Shown here: positions 35,255 through 45,779 of the stretch, piece by piece
How positions within the stretch are numbered: the stretch's first letter is position 1
How the letters are laid out: each line of letters opens with the position of its first letter
Assembly: GCF_010731795.1 (NCBI RefSeq)
Contig: NZ_AP022591.1
Location: forward strand, 3,596,001 to 3,660,000
Origin: Mycolicibacterium celeriflavum
GTDB lineage: Bacteria; Actinomycetota; Actinomycetes; Mycobacteriales; Mycobacteriaceae
Length of the DNA stretch: 64,000 nucleotides
Direction: 5' to 3'
Notes under the pieces: generated by a model
Database searches by the model: none
Seen by the model: only the letters and a program-made list of their open reading frames with translations
What the model was told of the DNA's origin: nothing
Program-made: the position numbers and the translations under genes

Positions 35255-35692
35255 ATGGCACAGGTCAGCGCGTCCAGCACAGTCTTGATCGACGCGGCGC
35301 CGGAGGCGGTGCTGTCGGCCGTCGCGGATTACGCGACCGTGCGTCCGAGAATTCTGTCGCCGCACTACAGCGAGTACAAGGTCCTCGAGGGCGGCCAGGG
35401 CGCCGGGACCGTCGCGAGTTGGAAGTTACAGGCGACCAAGTCGCGGGTGCGCGACGTGAAGGCCAACGTCGACGTGGCGGGCCACACGGTGATCGAGAAG
35501 GACGCCAATTCGTCGATGATCACCAACTGGACAGTCGCGCCTGCAGGGCCCGGCTCGTCGGTGACGGTCAAGACGTCCTGGCAGGGCGCGGGCGGCATCG
35601 GAGGCTTCTTCGAGAAGACTTTCGCGCCGCTCGGACTGCGCAAGATCCAGGCCGAGGTGCTGGCGAACCTCAAGAAAGAGGTCGAGGGATAA
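35255..35692 (+). CDS. SRPBCC (START-like) superfamily protein
   Basis: The 145-residue protein begins AQVSASSTVLIDAAPEAVLSAVADY, the usual opening of polyketide-cyclase/SRPBCC proteins, and ends with the long helix EVLANLKKEVEG. The fold has a deep hydrophobic pocket for lipids or aromatic ligands; no catalytic residue can be assigned. It corresponds to Rv3718c in position. A strong GGAG precedes the ATG at 35255. Confidence 0.85.
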   Translation: MAQVSASSTVLIDAAPEAVLSAVADYATVRPRILSPHYSEYKVLEGGQGAGTVASWKLQATKSRVRDVKANVDVAGHTVIEKDANSSMITNWTVAPAGPGSSVTVKTSWQGAGGIGGFFEKTFAPLGLRKIQAEVLANLKKEVEG

Positions 35693-35703
35693 CCCTCGTT
35701 ATC

Positions 35704-35740
35704 GGGTTGATCCCATGCAGCTGGTGAGGGCAATCAACCC
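35704..35740. terminator. Candidate bidirectional terminator hairpin
   Basis: GGGTTGAT (35704-35711) and ATCAACCC (35733-35740) can form an 8-bp stem between the convergent SRPBCC and amidase genes. There is no U-tract, as is common for mycobacterial terminators. The loop is long, so this is only a candidate. Confidence 0.35.
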
Positions 35741-35749
35741 CTTAGAGGG

Positions 35750-36541
35750 CTAAGCAGCCGCCGTAGAACCCAGGAACCCCGCGATGCCGCGCACCACCGC
35801 GTCGGCGTACTTCTGCCGGCCTTGCGCCGTCTTCATCAGTGCCGAGTCGACCGGGTTCTTCATGTTGCCCAACTCGACGAGTATCGACGGGTACTGGGCG
35901 AGGTTCAGCCCGGCGATGTCAGAGCGCGGGTTGAGGCCGTCGGAGCCGATGTAGGTCGACGGCACGAAGCCCGACGCCTGCAACTGGTCACGCATGATCG
36001 CCGCGAACCGGGGAGACGGCCCCGCCTGCGCGTCGTTGAGCGGCGGGGACGAGTACAGGACGTGAAATCCGCGCCCGGTCGGCGGGCCGCCGTCGGCGTG
36101 GATACTCACGATCGCGTTCGGCTTCAGCGAATTGGCCATCGCGGCGCGTTCGTCGACGCAGGGACCCAGAGCGGTGTCGTTGCCCCGCGACATCGCGGTG
36201 CGCACGCCCAGCGCGTGCAGCGCCTGACGGATCCGCAGCGTGGTGTCCCAGGCGAAGGTGTGCTCGGCGTAACCGTCGTCGGTGGAGGTGCCGCTGGCCT
36301 GGCAGTCCTTGGTGCCGCCGCGGCCGGTGGACACCTGCCGGCTGATCGACGCGTCGTTGGCGCCGTTGTGGCCCGGGTCGAGGAAGACGATCTTGCCCGC
36401 GATGCTGGCGGGCGCGGCGGCGACTTCGCCGGCTGGGCTGACGAGCGTCGACGCGACAACGAGGAATCCGGTGGCCACTGCGGCGCAACCGCGCATTGCT
36501 CGAGTGGCGCCGACACGCAGGCGGGCAGGCACGGCCGTCAC
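35750..36541 (-). CDS. ami1: N-acetylmuramoyl-L-alanine amidase Ami1 (Amidase_3)
   Basis: The secreted zinc amidase shows His in [14 protein letters not shown], the second ligand Glu in [10 protein letters not shown], His in VSIHADGGP and catalytic Glu in [11 protein letters not shown]. It corresponds to Rv3717/Ami1, which cuts the amide between MurNAc and L-Ala in peptidoglycan. A signal peptide is visible ([20 protein letters not shown]). The start is uncertain: GTG at 36541 or ATG at 36496 both keep the signal. It is divergent from ybaB and converges with the SRPBCC gene. Confidence 0.9.
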   Translation of the reverse strand: MTAVPARLRVGATRAMRGCAAVATGFLVVASTLVSPAGEVAAAPASIAGKIVFLDPGHNGANDASISRQVSTGRGGTKDCQASGTSTDDGYAEHTFAWDTTLRIRQALHALGVRTAMSRGNDTALGPCVDERAAMANSLKPNAIVSIHADGGPPTGRGFHVLYSSPPLNDAQAGPSPRFAAIMRDQLQASGFVPSTYIGSDGLNPRSDIAGLNLAQYPSILVELGNMKNPVDSALMKTAQGRQKYADAVVRGIAGFLGSTAAA

Positions 36542-36643
36542 CGTAACCGCAACCACGACTACGCTGAAAGGCCAAACCGCCGCGAGCGGGCAGGCGAGAC
36601 CAAGTCGAAACCCGTCCGCAATCAACACGCAAGGGGACCAGTC

Positions 36644-36976
36644 ATGCAACCCGGAGGCCAACCGGATATGTCGGCACTGCTCGCGCAGGCGCAGCAGGTG
36701 CAGCAGCAATTGATGGAGGCGCAGGAGGCGCTGGCCAACTCCGAGGTGCACGGGCAGGCCGGCGGCGGTCTGGTGCAGGTCACGATGAAGGGCAGCGGCG
36801 AGGTGGTGGCCGTGTCGATCGATCCGAAGGTCGTCGACCCCGATGACGTCGAGACGCTGCAGGACCTCATCGTCGGCGCGATCGCCGACGCCTCCAAGCA
36901 GGTCACCATCCTCGCCCACGACCGGCTCGGGCCGCTGGCGAGCGGGATGGGCAATCTCGGTCTGCCGGGAATGTAA
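36644..36976 (+). CDS. YbaB/EbfC nucleoid-associated protein
   Basis: The 110-residue protein has a coiled N-terminal helix ([20 protein letters not shown]) and the YbaB core [20 protein letters not shown]. Such proteins bind DNA as dimers and lie next to recR in most bacteria. AAGGGGA precedes the ATG at 36644. The next gene, recR, starts directly after its stop codon. Confidence 0.92.
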   Translation: MQPGGQPDMSALLAQAQQVQQQLMEAQEALANSEVHGQAGGGLVQVTMKGSGEVVAVSIDPKVVDPDDVETLQDLIVGAIADASKQVTILAHDRLGPLASGMGNLGLPGM

Positions 36977-37588
36977 TTGTTCGAGGGACCTGTCCAGGAT
37001 CTGATCGACGAGCTCGGCAAGTTGCCCGGTATCGGGCCGAAGAGCGCGCAGCGGATCGCCTTCCACCTGCTGTCGGTGGAGCCACCAGACATCGACCGGC
37101 TGACGGCCGTGCTCAACAAGGTGCGCGACGGGGTGAAGTTCTGCGCGGTGTGCGGGAACGTCTCCGACGACGATCGCTGCCGCATCTGCAGCGACCCGCG
37201 GCGCGACGCGTCGCTGGTGTGCGTCGTCGAAGAGCCCAAGGATGTGCAGGCCGTCGAGCGCACCCGTGAGTTCCGCGGTCGCTACCACGTGCTGGGCGGT
37301 GCGTTGGATCCGCTGTCGGGGGTCGGGCCGGAACAGCTGCGAATCCGCGAGTTGCTCAACAGGATCGGGGAACGGGTGGACGGCGTGGATGTCACCGAGG
37401 TGATCATCGCGACCGACCCCAACACCGAGGGCGAGGCCACGGCGACTTACCTGGTGCGCATGCTGCGCGACATTCCGGGGTTGACCGTGACACGGATCGC
37501 GTCCGGTCTGCCGATGGGCGGGGATCTGGAATTCGCCGACGAGCTGACGTTGGGCAGGGCGCTGGCTGGCCGCCGGGCCATGGCATAG
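36977..37588 (+). CDS. recR: Recombination mediator RecR
   Basis: The 203-residue protein has an N-terminal HhH ([20 protein letters not shown]), a C4 zinc finger ([16 protein letters not shown]) and a Toprim domain ([16 protein letters not shown]). The C-terminal Walker-like part is [10 protein letters not shown]. It loads RecA with RecO at gaps. The start is TTG immediately after the ybaB stop, implying translational coupling in a dnaX-ybaB-recR type repair cluster. Confidence 0.95.
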   Translation: MFEGPVQDLIDELGKLPGIGPKSAQRIAFHLLSVEPPDIDRLTAVLNKVRDGVKFCAVCGNVSDDDRCRICSDPRRDASLVCVVEEPKDVQAVERTREFRGRYHVLGGALDPLSGVGPEQLRIRELLNRIGERVDGVDVTEVIIATDPNTEGEATATYLVRMLRDIPGLTVTRIASGLPMGGDLEFADELTLGRALAGRRAMA

Positions 37589-37598
37589 GTTGGCCGTC

Positions 37599-37997
37599 AT
37601 GCCGGACGAGGAGTTCAAGGTCGAGGTCGAGCTGGGCAGCGATGAGCACCGGCTCTCATTCTGGGAGAAGCTGCGAACCCTGGATCTGGACGACGGCGCG
37701 CGCCGGCGGCTCGGGTCGCGGGTGACGGTGACGCGCGACGGCGACCGCATCCAGCTGTATACGCACACGTTGGCCGACGCGCAGGAGGCCGAGCGCACGC
37801 TCCGCGGGTTGGTGGCCGACGATCACGTGAGGGCGCAGTACATGGTGAGCCGGTGGGACCCGTCGAGCCAGGAGTGGGTGGACCCGGTCAGCGGGCAGGA
37901 GGTGTCCGACGATGCGCGCGAGACACCCGCGCCGGACCCGAGCTACGTGATCCTCGAGGCCTACAAGCCGCAGTTCCTGCGCGATCTCGGCTTGTAG
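37599..37997 (+). CDS. Hypothetical mycobacterial protein
   Basis: The protein has 132 residues from the ATG at 37599. It opens EEFKVEVELGSDEHRLSFWE and contains TVTRDGDRIQLYTHTLADAQ, an alpha/beta layout with a conserved VIRLEAYKP-like end (VILEAYKPQFLRDLGL). No signal peptide or membrane span is seen. I do not recognise the family. It lies 10 nt after recR on the same strand and may share its transcript. Confidence 0.65.
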   Translation: MPDEEFKVEVELGSDEHRLSFWEKLRTLDLDDGARRRLGSRVTVTRDGDRIQLYTHTLADAQEAERTLRGLVADDHVRAQYMVSRWDPSSQEWVDPVSGQEVSDDARETPAPDPSYVILEAYKPQFLRDLGL

Positions 37998-38058
37998 CCA
38001 CCGCCCTTGTAGCCCGAGCCGACCGGCGCCGTCGGGCCCGCCACGCCTAGCCTCAGGA

Positions 38059-38125
38059 GTCACAGCTATCGACGCTTGGCAGACGTGTTCTCGCACTTTC
38101 CCTGCCAAATGTCGATCGGTGTGAC
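38059..38125. repeat. 67-bp palindromic element, upstream flank of DUF559 gene 2
   Basis: It opens GTCACAGCTATCGACG and ends GTCGATCGGTGTGAC; the two 24-nt arms (38059-38082 and 38102-38125) pair at 20 of 24 positions around a 19-nt loop. The whole element matches the reverse complement of 39053-39119 at 55 of 67 positions with no gaps, so the DUF559 gene sits between inverted copies. Confidence 0.85.
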
Positions 38126-38154
38126 TTGTCGGTGGTCCCGTGCACGATGCCGTC

Positions 38155-39042
38155 ATGACTGAAATCTTCATCGGCAGTGAGGCTGTCGCGGCGGGACGGG
38201 TGACCCGTCATGAGCTGAAGCGGTGGTACCGCCCCGTCTTTCGCGGTGTGTACGTGCCCAAAGATGTTGAGTTCTCATTGCGCGATCGGGCGATCGCGGC
38301 ATGGTTGGCGTCACGCCGCAAAGGCGTCATCGCGGGAGTCGCGGCATCCGCCCTACACGGCGCCCCGTGGGTGGATCCATCGCAGCCGATCGAACTCGTC
38401 GGCGTGCGGATTCGTCCACAACCGGGTCTGATTCCGAGAGCGGATGACGTCGGCGTAGACGAGATCACCAGGATCGGCGGACTGCCGGTGACGTCTCGAG
38501 TCCGAACGGCCTTCGACATGGGTCGCCGGCTTCACCGGACCGAGGCGTTGGGTCGTCTTGACGCGCTGATGTGGAATCAGCGCTACGACATCGACGCGGT
38601 TGCGCAACTAGGTCAAAGACATCGACACGCTCCCGGATTGAACCGGTTGTACGAGTTGCTTCCACTCGTCGACGGCGGAGCCGCCTCGATACCGGAGTCC
38701 CGAATCCGACTGTGGTTACACGACGCCGGCCTGCCGAGGCCGGAGACACAGATCCCGGTAATCGTCGGCCATCAACCGCAAGCGTGGCTGGACATGGGTT
38801 GGCGGGAGTACCAGGTCGCCGTCGAGTACGACGGGGACCACCACCGCAAGAACCGGCGCCAGTACGTCAAGGACATCGCGAGGCTGCGAATGCTGGAAGC
38901 GCTCGGGTGGATCGTCATTCGGGTGATTGCGGAGGACAAGCCCGAGGACGTCATTGCACGGGTCGAGGCCGCGCTGATCGGTCGGGGCTGCAACCTCGAC
39001 CTCGACGACATGCAAAGGTTCAAGCGCAGTTTGGCCGCCTAG
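38155..39042 (+). CDS. AbiEi-type winged-helix / DUF559 nuclease-like protein 2
   Basis: The 295-residue protein is a paralogue of the one at 29554-30423. The AbiEi-like N-terminal region reads VTRHELKRWYRPVFRGVYVP and VIAGVAASAL. The DUF559 nuclease-like core has WLDMGWREYQVAVEYDGDHH, DIARLRMLEALGW and IVIRV. No toxin partner is adjacent. It is flanked 29 nt upstream and 10 nt downstream by inverted copies of a 67-bp palindrome different in sequence from that flanking gene 1. By memory Rv3714c, of similar size, holds the same place in M. tuberculosis, so residence here may be old. The ATG at 38155 is preferred; a GTG at 38140 is possible. Confidence 0.75.
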   Translation: MTEIFIGSEAVAAGRVTRHELKRWYRPVFRGVYVPKDVEFSLRDRAIAAWLASRRKGVIAGVAASALHGAPWVDPSQPIELVGVRIRPQPGLIPRADDVGVDEITRIGGLPVTSRVRTAFDMGRRLHRTEALGRLDALMWNQRYDIDAVAQLGQRHRHAPGLNRLYELLPLVDGGAASIPESRIRLWLHDAGLPRPETQIPVIVGHQPQAWLDMGWREYQVAVEYDGDHHRKNRRQYVKDIARLRMLEALGWIVIRVIAEDKPEDVIARVEAALIGRGCNLDLDDMQRFKRSLAA

Positions 39043-39052
39043 CTGGAACGCA

Positions 39053-39119
39053 GTCACACTGATCAACTTTCTGCGGGCAAAGTGCGAGAACGCGTCGGCA
39101 AAACGTCGATAGTTGTGAC
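39053..39119. repeat. 67-bp palindromic element, downstream flank of DUF559 gene 2
   Basis: It opens GTCACACTGATCAAC and ends GTCGATAGTTGTGAC; its own arms pair at 17 of 24 outer positions. It is the inverted partner of 38059-38125 (82% identity over 67 nt), with the central TTCTCGCACT identical. It starts 10 nt after the DUF559 stop. Confidence 0.85.
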
Positions 39120-39196
39120 TCGCGGAGGGCAAGTTGCACAAGTGACAGCTCGGCCGCGCTACACAGGGCGCGCAACGCAATTCAAAGATGCAACAA

Positions 39197-39916
39197 CTAA
39201 GACGCCCGCCGCGGTGCGGCCAGGCGTTCGCGGCGAAGTCGGTCGACCTCGGGCAGCTCGAGCGGCGCCAGCTCGCCCACGACCCGGCTCAGCAGATGGT
39301 CGGCCAGCTCCGGATTGCGGGCCAGACACGGGCCGTGCAGATAGGTCGCGACGACGCTGCCCTGCACCGCGCCGTCATAGCCGTCACCCGCCCGGTTGCC
39401 CGCACCTTTTTCGACGCGGGCCAACGGCTGCGCATCACCACCGAGAACCGTTCCGCCGCGGTGGTTCTCGAAACCCGTGAGCCGCTGCGACAAGCCGGCC
39501 ACCAACGGCTGCGACACCACCTCGCCGATCGTGCGCTCGTCCTGCGGCGAGGTGGTGACGTCGAGCAGACCGACGCCATCGACGCGTTCGCCCGACGACG
39601 TCTCATACCAGTGCCCGAGCACCTGGATGGCCGCACAGATCGCCAGCACCGGTGCACCGCGGCCGGCGGCCTGCTGCAGGCCCGGATACCGCAGCAGGTG
39701 CCTGGTGGCCAGCCGCTGTGCGTAGTCCTCGGCACCGCCGAGGGTGTACAGATCGAGCTCGGCGGGCACCGGGTCGTTCAAGGTGATCTCCACGACCTCG
39801 GCGTCGATGCCCCGCAGCCGCAGGCGTTGTCGTAGTACGACGGCGTTGCCGCCGTCACCGTAGGTGCCCATCACGTCGGGCAGCACCAGCCCGATGCGGA
39901 CCGTCGACTCAGCCAC
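39197..39916 (-). CDS. gatD: Lipid II isoglutaminyl synthase, glutaminase subunit GatD
   Basis: The 239-residue class I glutamine amidotransferase (CobB/CobQ type) has nucleophile Cys in APVLAICAAIQVLG and His in ATYLHGPCLARNP. With MurT it amidates D-Glu of lipid II to D-iGln using glutamine, a step needed for cross-linking. It overlaps the murT stop by 8 nt, as expected for an obligate complex. The start is GTG at 39916. It is often mis-annotated cobQ2. Confidence 0.93.
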   Translation of the reverse strand: MAESTVRIGLVLPDVMGTYGDGGNAVVLRQRLRLRGIDAEVVEITLNDPVPAELDLYTLGGAEDYAQRLATRHLLRYPGLQQAAGRGAPVLAICAAIQVLGHWYETSSGERVDGVGLLDVTTSPQDERTIGEVVSQPLVAGLSQRLTGFENHRGGTVLGGDAQPLARVEKGAGNRAGDGYDGAVQGSVVATYLHGPCLARNPELADHLLSRVVGELAPLELPEVDRLRRERLAAPRRAS

Positions 39917-41135
39917 CGGGCAGCCGCCTGTTCAGTTGCAGAAACGCCGTGTAGTTCGCGATCACCTCGACGTGTCCCGGCGGGCATGACTCAATCGCCT
40001 CGAGCGTGTCGTGCACCAGCGTGTGTCCGACCCCGACGTAACCCAGGCGCACCGCGAGGTCGGTGCCGCGTTCACCAGCGGCCACGACTTGCGTATCGTC
40101 GAAGTGTTCGAACCGCACATCCCACAGCCACGACAGATCCTCCCCGTCGGGCACCTGGCCGTTGACCGAGATCACCACGCCCGCACCATGTTTGTCGACC
40201 ATCGACAATGCCTCATGCCAGCCCGCGGGGTTCTTGGCCAGCAGCACGCGCACGGTGTGCTCGCCGAGTCGCACGGTGCGGTACCGGCCCGCGACCTCGT
40301 CGACGGCGGACACCGCCGCAACCGCTGCGGCCGCATCCACGCCCATCGCCACCGCGGCCGCGACCGCCTGGGTGGCGTTGCCACGGTTCACCGCGCCGGG
40401 CAACGCCAGCGTCATCGGCAATGAAAGCCCGTCCGGCCCATGGATATTCGTCTCATCGAACCACCATTGCGGACTCGGACGCTTGAAATCCGTTCCGGTG
40501 GAATACCAATGCGAACCGTCGCGCACGATGATCTCACCCGATCGCGGACAGCTGACCGAGTCGTTGGCCCAGCTGCCGCCCGCGGCCACCCACACGACAT
40601 TCGGGCTGTCGTAGGCGGCCGACGTCATCAGCACGTCGTCGCAGTTGGCCACGACCACCGCCGACGGATGACGGGCCAGCCCGCCGCGCAGCGTGCGCTC
40701 GATGTGGTTGATCTCGCCGACGCGGTCCAGTTGGTCACGCGACAGGTTCAGCAGCACGACGACTTCCGGGTCGGTGGCGTCGGCTACGTGGGGCACATGC
40801 ATCTCGTCGACCTCGAGCGCGGCCAGGCCCGCGTCACGCGCACCGGCGAGCGCCGCGACCAGTCCGGCGTCCATGTTGGCGCCCGTGTCGTTGGTGGCCA
40901 CCGCGCCGATCGTGCCCAGCGCCGCAGCGACCATCCGTGTGGTCGTCGACTTGCCGTTGGTTCCGGTCACCACCACGGTGCGGCGGCCCTGGCCCAACTG
41001 GCACAGCAACGATTTGTCGAGGGCCAGCGCAACCAGCCCGCCGATCATCGCGCCCGCACCTCGGCCGGTGACCCGCGACGCCCAGCGCGCGGCTGAGCCC
41101 GTCGCGAGTGCGACCCGTCCGCGAGTGGTGATCAT
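39909..41135 (-). CDS. murT: Lipid II isoglutaminyl synthase, Mur-ligase subunit MurT
   Basis: The 408-residue Mur-ligase has the ATP loop VVVTGTNGKSTTTRMVAAAL, the central NLSRDQLDRVGE segment and a DUF1727 C-terminal domain (LLAKNPAGWHEALSMV) characteristic of MurT. It activates the D-Glu carboxylate of lipid II with ATP for amidation by GatD-derived ammonia. Its stop overlaps the gatD start by 8 nt. It is divergent from the DnaQ-like gene across 83 bp. Confidence 0.93.
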   Translation of the reverse strand: MITTRGRVALATGSAARWASRVTGRGAGAMIGGLVALALDKSLLCQLGQGRRTVVVTGTNGKSTTTRMVAAALGTIGAVATNDTGANMDAGLVAALAGARDAGLAALEVDEMHVPHVADATDPEVVVLLNLSRDQLDRVGEINHIERTLRGGLARHPSAVVVANCDDVLMTSAAYDSPNVVWVAAGGSWANDSVSCPRSGEIIVRDGSHWYSTGTDFKRPSPQWWFDETNIHGPDGLSLPMTLALPGAVNRGNATQAVAAAVAMGVDAAAAVAAVSAVDEVAGRYRTVRLGEHTVRVLLAKNPAGWHEALSMVDKHGAGVVISVNGQVPDGEDLSWLWDVRFEHFDDTQVVAAGERGTDLAVRLGYVGVGHTLVHDTLEAIESCPPGHVEVIANYTAFLQLNRRLPGG

Positions 41136-41218
41136 CCCGGGATTCTAAGGAGCCGACACGCTGGCTAGCGATTCGGCGAGGTCCCGGCTTTGTCAGTGCA
41201 CCGTGCCATCCTGACGAA

Positions 41219-42208
41219 GTGACCCGAACCTGGGGCAGGCCGGCGAGCGAGGACGGTGCCGGCTGGGCGGTCGTCGACGTGGAGACCTCGGGCTTTCGGC
41301 CGGGGCAGGCACGCATCGTCAGCGTCGCCGCGCTCGCTCTCGGCGACGACGGCAACGTCGAACACAGCCTCTACAGCCTGCTCAACCCGGGCGTCGACCC
41401 CGGGCCGACCCATGTGCACGGGCTGACGGCCGCGATGCTGGAGGGCCAGCCGACATTCGCCGACGTCATCGACCACCTCGTCGAGCTGCTCGCCGGGCGC
41501 ACCCTCGTCGCGCACAACGTCGGTTTCGACTACTCGTTTTTGGTCGCCGAGGCGGAGCTGGTCAACCGGGAGCTGCCCACCGACTCCGTGATGTGCACGG
41601 TCGAGCTGGCCCGCCGGCTCGACCTCGATGTCGAGAACCTGCGGCTCGAGACGCTGGCCGCGCACTGGGGCATCAGTCAGATGCGGCCCCACGACGCGCT
41701 CGACGACGCGCTGGTCCTCGCTCAGATCCTCAAACCGGCGCTGGTGCGGGCGCGTGAACGCAAGGTGTGGCTGCCGGTGCATCCGGTCACGCGACGACGC
41801 TGGCCGAACGGCTTCGTCACGCACGACGAGCTGCGCCCACTCAAGGCGGTGGCGTCGCGGCTGCCGTGCACCTATCTGAACCCGGGCCGCTTCGTCGCGG
41901 GGCGGCCGCTGGTGCAGGGCATGCGCGTCGCGCTGTCGGCGGAGGTCAAGCGCACCCACGAGGAACTCATCGAGCGGATCCTGCACGCCGGACTTGCATA
42001 CACCGACGCCGTCGACTCCGAAACCTCTCTAGTGGTCTGCAACGACCCCCGCCCGGCGCAGGGCAAGGGCTACCACGGCACCGAACTCGGTGTCCCGCTG
42101 GTCAACGACGCCGACTTCATGCGCTGTCTCGACGCTGTCGTCGGCGGCACCGGCATAGAGGAGTTCACCGACACCTCGCTGGCCGGCGACCAGTTCGCAC
42201 TCTTCTGA
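41219..42208 (+). CDS. DnaQ-like DEDDh 3'-5' exonuclease with C-terminal BRCT domain
   Basis: The 329-residue protein has ExoI VVDVETSGF, ExoII TLVAHNVGFDYSFL and ExoIII RPHDALDDALV, a complete DEDDh site (about 15-175). A C-terminal BRCT-like region (about 240-310) holds VALSAEVKRTHEELIERILH. It corresponds to Rv3711c. Replicative proofreading in mycobacteria is mainly by the DnaE1 PHP domain, so this protein is more likely a repair or end-trimming nuclease. The start is GTG at 41219. Confidence 0.88.
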   Translation: MTRTWGRPASEDGAGWAVVDVETSGFRPGQARIVSVAALALGDDGNVEHSLYSLLNPGVDPGPTHVHGLTAAMLEGQPTFADVIDHLVELLAGRTLVAHNVGFDYSFLVAEAELVNRELPTDSVMCTVELARRLDLDVENLRLETLAAHWGISQMRPHDALDDALVLAQILKPALVRARERKVWLPVHPVTRRRWPNGFVTHDELRPLKAVASRLPCTYLNPGRFVAGRPLVQGMRVALSAEVKRTHEELIERILHAGLAYTDAVDSETSLVVCNDPRPAQGKGYHGTELGVPLVNDADFMRCLDAVVGGTGIEEFTDTSLAGDQFALF

Positions 42209-42220
42209 CTCAGCGGGCGG

Positions 42221-44137
<1,917 letters not shown>

Positions 44138-44153
<16 letters not shown>

Positions 44154-44170
44154 CTGCCGAGAAGGAGCAC
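44138..44170 (-). promoter_or_regulatory. leuA leader peptide (candidate attenuator ORF)
   Basis: On the minus strand GTG CTC CTT CTC GGC begins a 10-codon ORF with three consecutive Leu codons, ending in TGA at 44138. In-frame GTGs at 44179 and 44188 would lengthen it by 3 or 6 codons. It lies about 75 nt before the leuA start, and its last codons form one arm of the hairpin at 44115-44153. This is the standard logic of ribosome-mediated leucine attenuation, described for actinobacterial leu genes. Confidence 0.6.
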
Positions 44171-44320
44171 CCGCTGCACGCAGGCCACTGTACTCCGGCC
44201 TCAACGCGTCACAAAATGGACGCCTCCAGGCCGCGAGCGCGCAGCTTGGGTACGGTTTCTTGCCCTTGACTCGTACGTGGGTGAGCGCTCGGCGTCCCAG
44301 CGCTGGCTAGAGTGCGAGCG

Positions 44321-44773
44321 GTGATAAAGCTTGATCGGCGATGGTGGATGGCGATCGGTGTCGTCGTGGTCGCGATTGTGGCGCTGGTCTACTCCCAGCT
44401 GCAACAACCGCCGCAGGAATGCCGCCCGGTGCTCGACCTGCTCGAGTTCAACAAGTCGCAGAACGAGTTGATCAGCTCGAAGAGCGAGGATGCGCAGGGA
44501 CCGCCGACCGCGGCCGAGCAGATCGCCTATCAGCAGTGGGCCGACGGGCTGGCCGAACGCGCCCGCAACGTCGACGCGCCGGAGCTTCGGTTCACCGCGA
44601 TGGACCTCGCCGATCTCGCCGGGACGTTCGTTCAGAAGATGCCCGAAGCGCGCTCGGCGGTGGAGTCCCGCGCGCCGGGCGCCCCTGCCCCGCAGATCTA
44701 CTACGAGATGTCGGCGATCGACAGCCAGATTCAGCGCAAGCTCGCGGAGCTGACCGAGGCGTGCTCGAACTGA
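44321..44773 (+). CDS. Small membrane-anchored hypothetical protein
   Basis: The protein has 150 residues from the GTG at 44321. One N-terminal TM (WWMAIGVVVVAIVALVYSQL) is followed by an extracellular helical domain ending LAELTEACSN. Two Cys (near residue 30 and the C-terminus) could pair. I do not recognise the family. It is divergent from leuA and 22 nt upstream of the amide hydrolase gene, so it is probably cotranscribed with it. Confidence 0.65.
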   Translation: MIKLDRRWWMAIGVVVVAIVALVYSQLQQPPQECRPVLDLLEFNKSQNELISSKSEDAQGPPTAAEQIAYQQWADGLAERARNVDAPELRFTAMDLADLAGTFVQKMPEARSAVESRAPGAPAPQIYYEMSAIDSQIQRKLAELTEACSN

Positions 44774-44795
44774 GCCCCGCATAGGCTCACTCATC

Positions 44796-45779
44796 GTGTG
44801 CACGCGCGTGGTTTACCTCGGGACAGACGACCGCAACGTCACCGGTCGCTCGATGGACTGGAAATCGGAGATCGGCACGAATCTGTGGGCGCTGCCGCGC
44901 GGCGTCCGCCGGACCGGCCAGGGCGGCGCGAACTCCGCCGAGTGGACCTCGAGGTACGGCAGCGTCGTGGCCAGTGGCTACGACATCAGCACCACCGACG
45001 GGGTGAACGAGGCGGGCCTCGTCGTCAACCTGTTGTGGCTGGCCGAGTCGCAGTATCCGGCCGAGACGGCCGACGGGCCCGCAGTCTCGCTCGCGCTGTG
45101 GGGCCAGTACGTGCTCGACAACTTCGCGACGGTGGCCGAGGCGGTGCAGGCGCTGACCGCGACCCCGCTGCGGGTCGCCACCGCGGAGGTGCCGGGTGAG
45201 GAGCGGATGGCGACGCTGCACCTGGCGATGTCCGACGCCGGCGGGGACAGCGCGATCGTCGAGTACATCGGCGGTCAGCAGGTCATCCACCACGGCAGGC
45301 AGTACCGGGTGATGACCAATTCGCCGACCTTCGACAAGCAGCTCGCGATCAACGAGTACTGGAAGGAGATCGGCGGCACGGTGATGCTGCCGGGCACCAA
45401 CCGCGCCGCCGACCGGTTCGTGCGGGCATCGTTCTACATCGACGCGGTGCCCAAGACCGACGACCCGCTGCTGGCCGCCGCCGCGGTCCTCAGCGTGGTG
45501 CGCAATGCATCCACCCCGTACGGCATCTCGACATCGGACGAACCCAACATCTCGACCACCCGGTGGCGCAGCGTCGTCGATCACAAGGCGCTGCGCTACT
45601 TCTTCGAGTCGGCGCTCTCGCCGAACACCTTCTGGGTGGAGCTGCGCAACATCGACTTCTCGCCCGGCGCGCCGACGCTGCGGCTCAACTTGGGCGAGGG
45701 CGAGCGCACGATCTACGCCGGGGACGCCAGCGCCGAGTTCAAGCCCGCCGACCCGTTCCCGTTCCTCGGCGTGCCCTGA
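44796..45779 (+). CDS. Linear amide C-N hydrolase (choloylglycine/penicillin V acylase family)
   Basis: The 327-residue Ntn-hydrolase has nucleophile Cys2 directly after the initiator (CTRVVYLGTDDRNVTGRSMDW). The conserved Arg/Asp follow in GRSMDW, and an Asn-rich oxyanion region (EAGLVVNLLW, VMTNSPTFDKQL) is present. Family members cut C-N bonds of bile salts, penicillin V or N-acyl homoserine lactones; the substrate here is open. No signal peptide is seen, and cleavage of Met alone would expose Cys. The start is GTG at 44796. Confidence 0.85.
   Translation: MCTRVVYLGTDDRNVTGRSMDWKSEIGTNLWALPRGVRRTGQGGANSAEWTSRYGSVVASGYDISTTDGVNEAGLVVNLLWLAESQYPAETADGPAVSLALWGQYVLDNFATVAEAVQALTATPLRVATAEVPGEERMATLHLAMSDAGGDSAIVEYIGGQQVIHHGRQYRVMTNSPTFDKQLAINEYWKEIGGTVMLPGTNRAADRFVRASFYIDAVPKTDDPLLAAAAVLSVVRNASTPYGISTSDEPNISTTRWRSVVDHKALRYFFESALSPNTFWVELRNIDFSPGAPTLRLNLGEGERTIYAGDASAEFKPADPFPFLGVP

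Noticed and set aside
39197..39916. Annotation as cobyric acid synthase (cobQ2)
   Set aside because: Overlap with a MurT-type Mur ligase and its small size identify it as GatD of the lipid II amidation complex.
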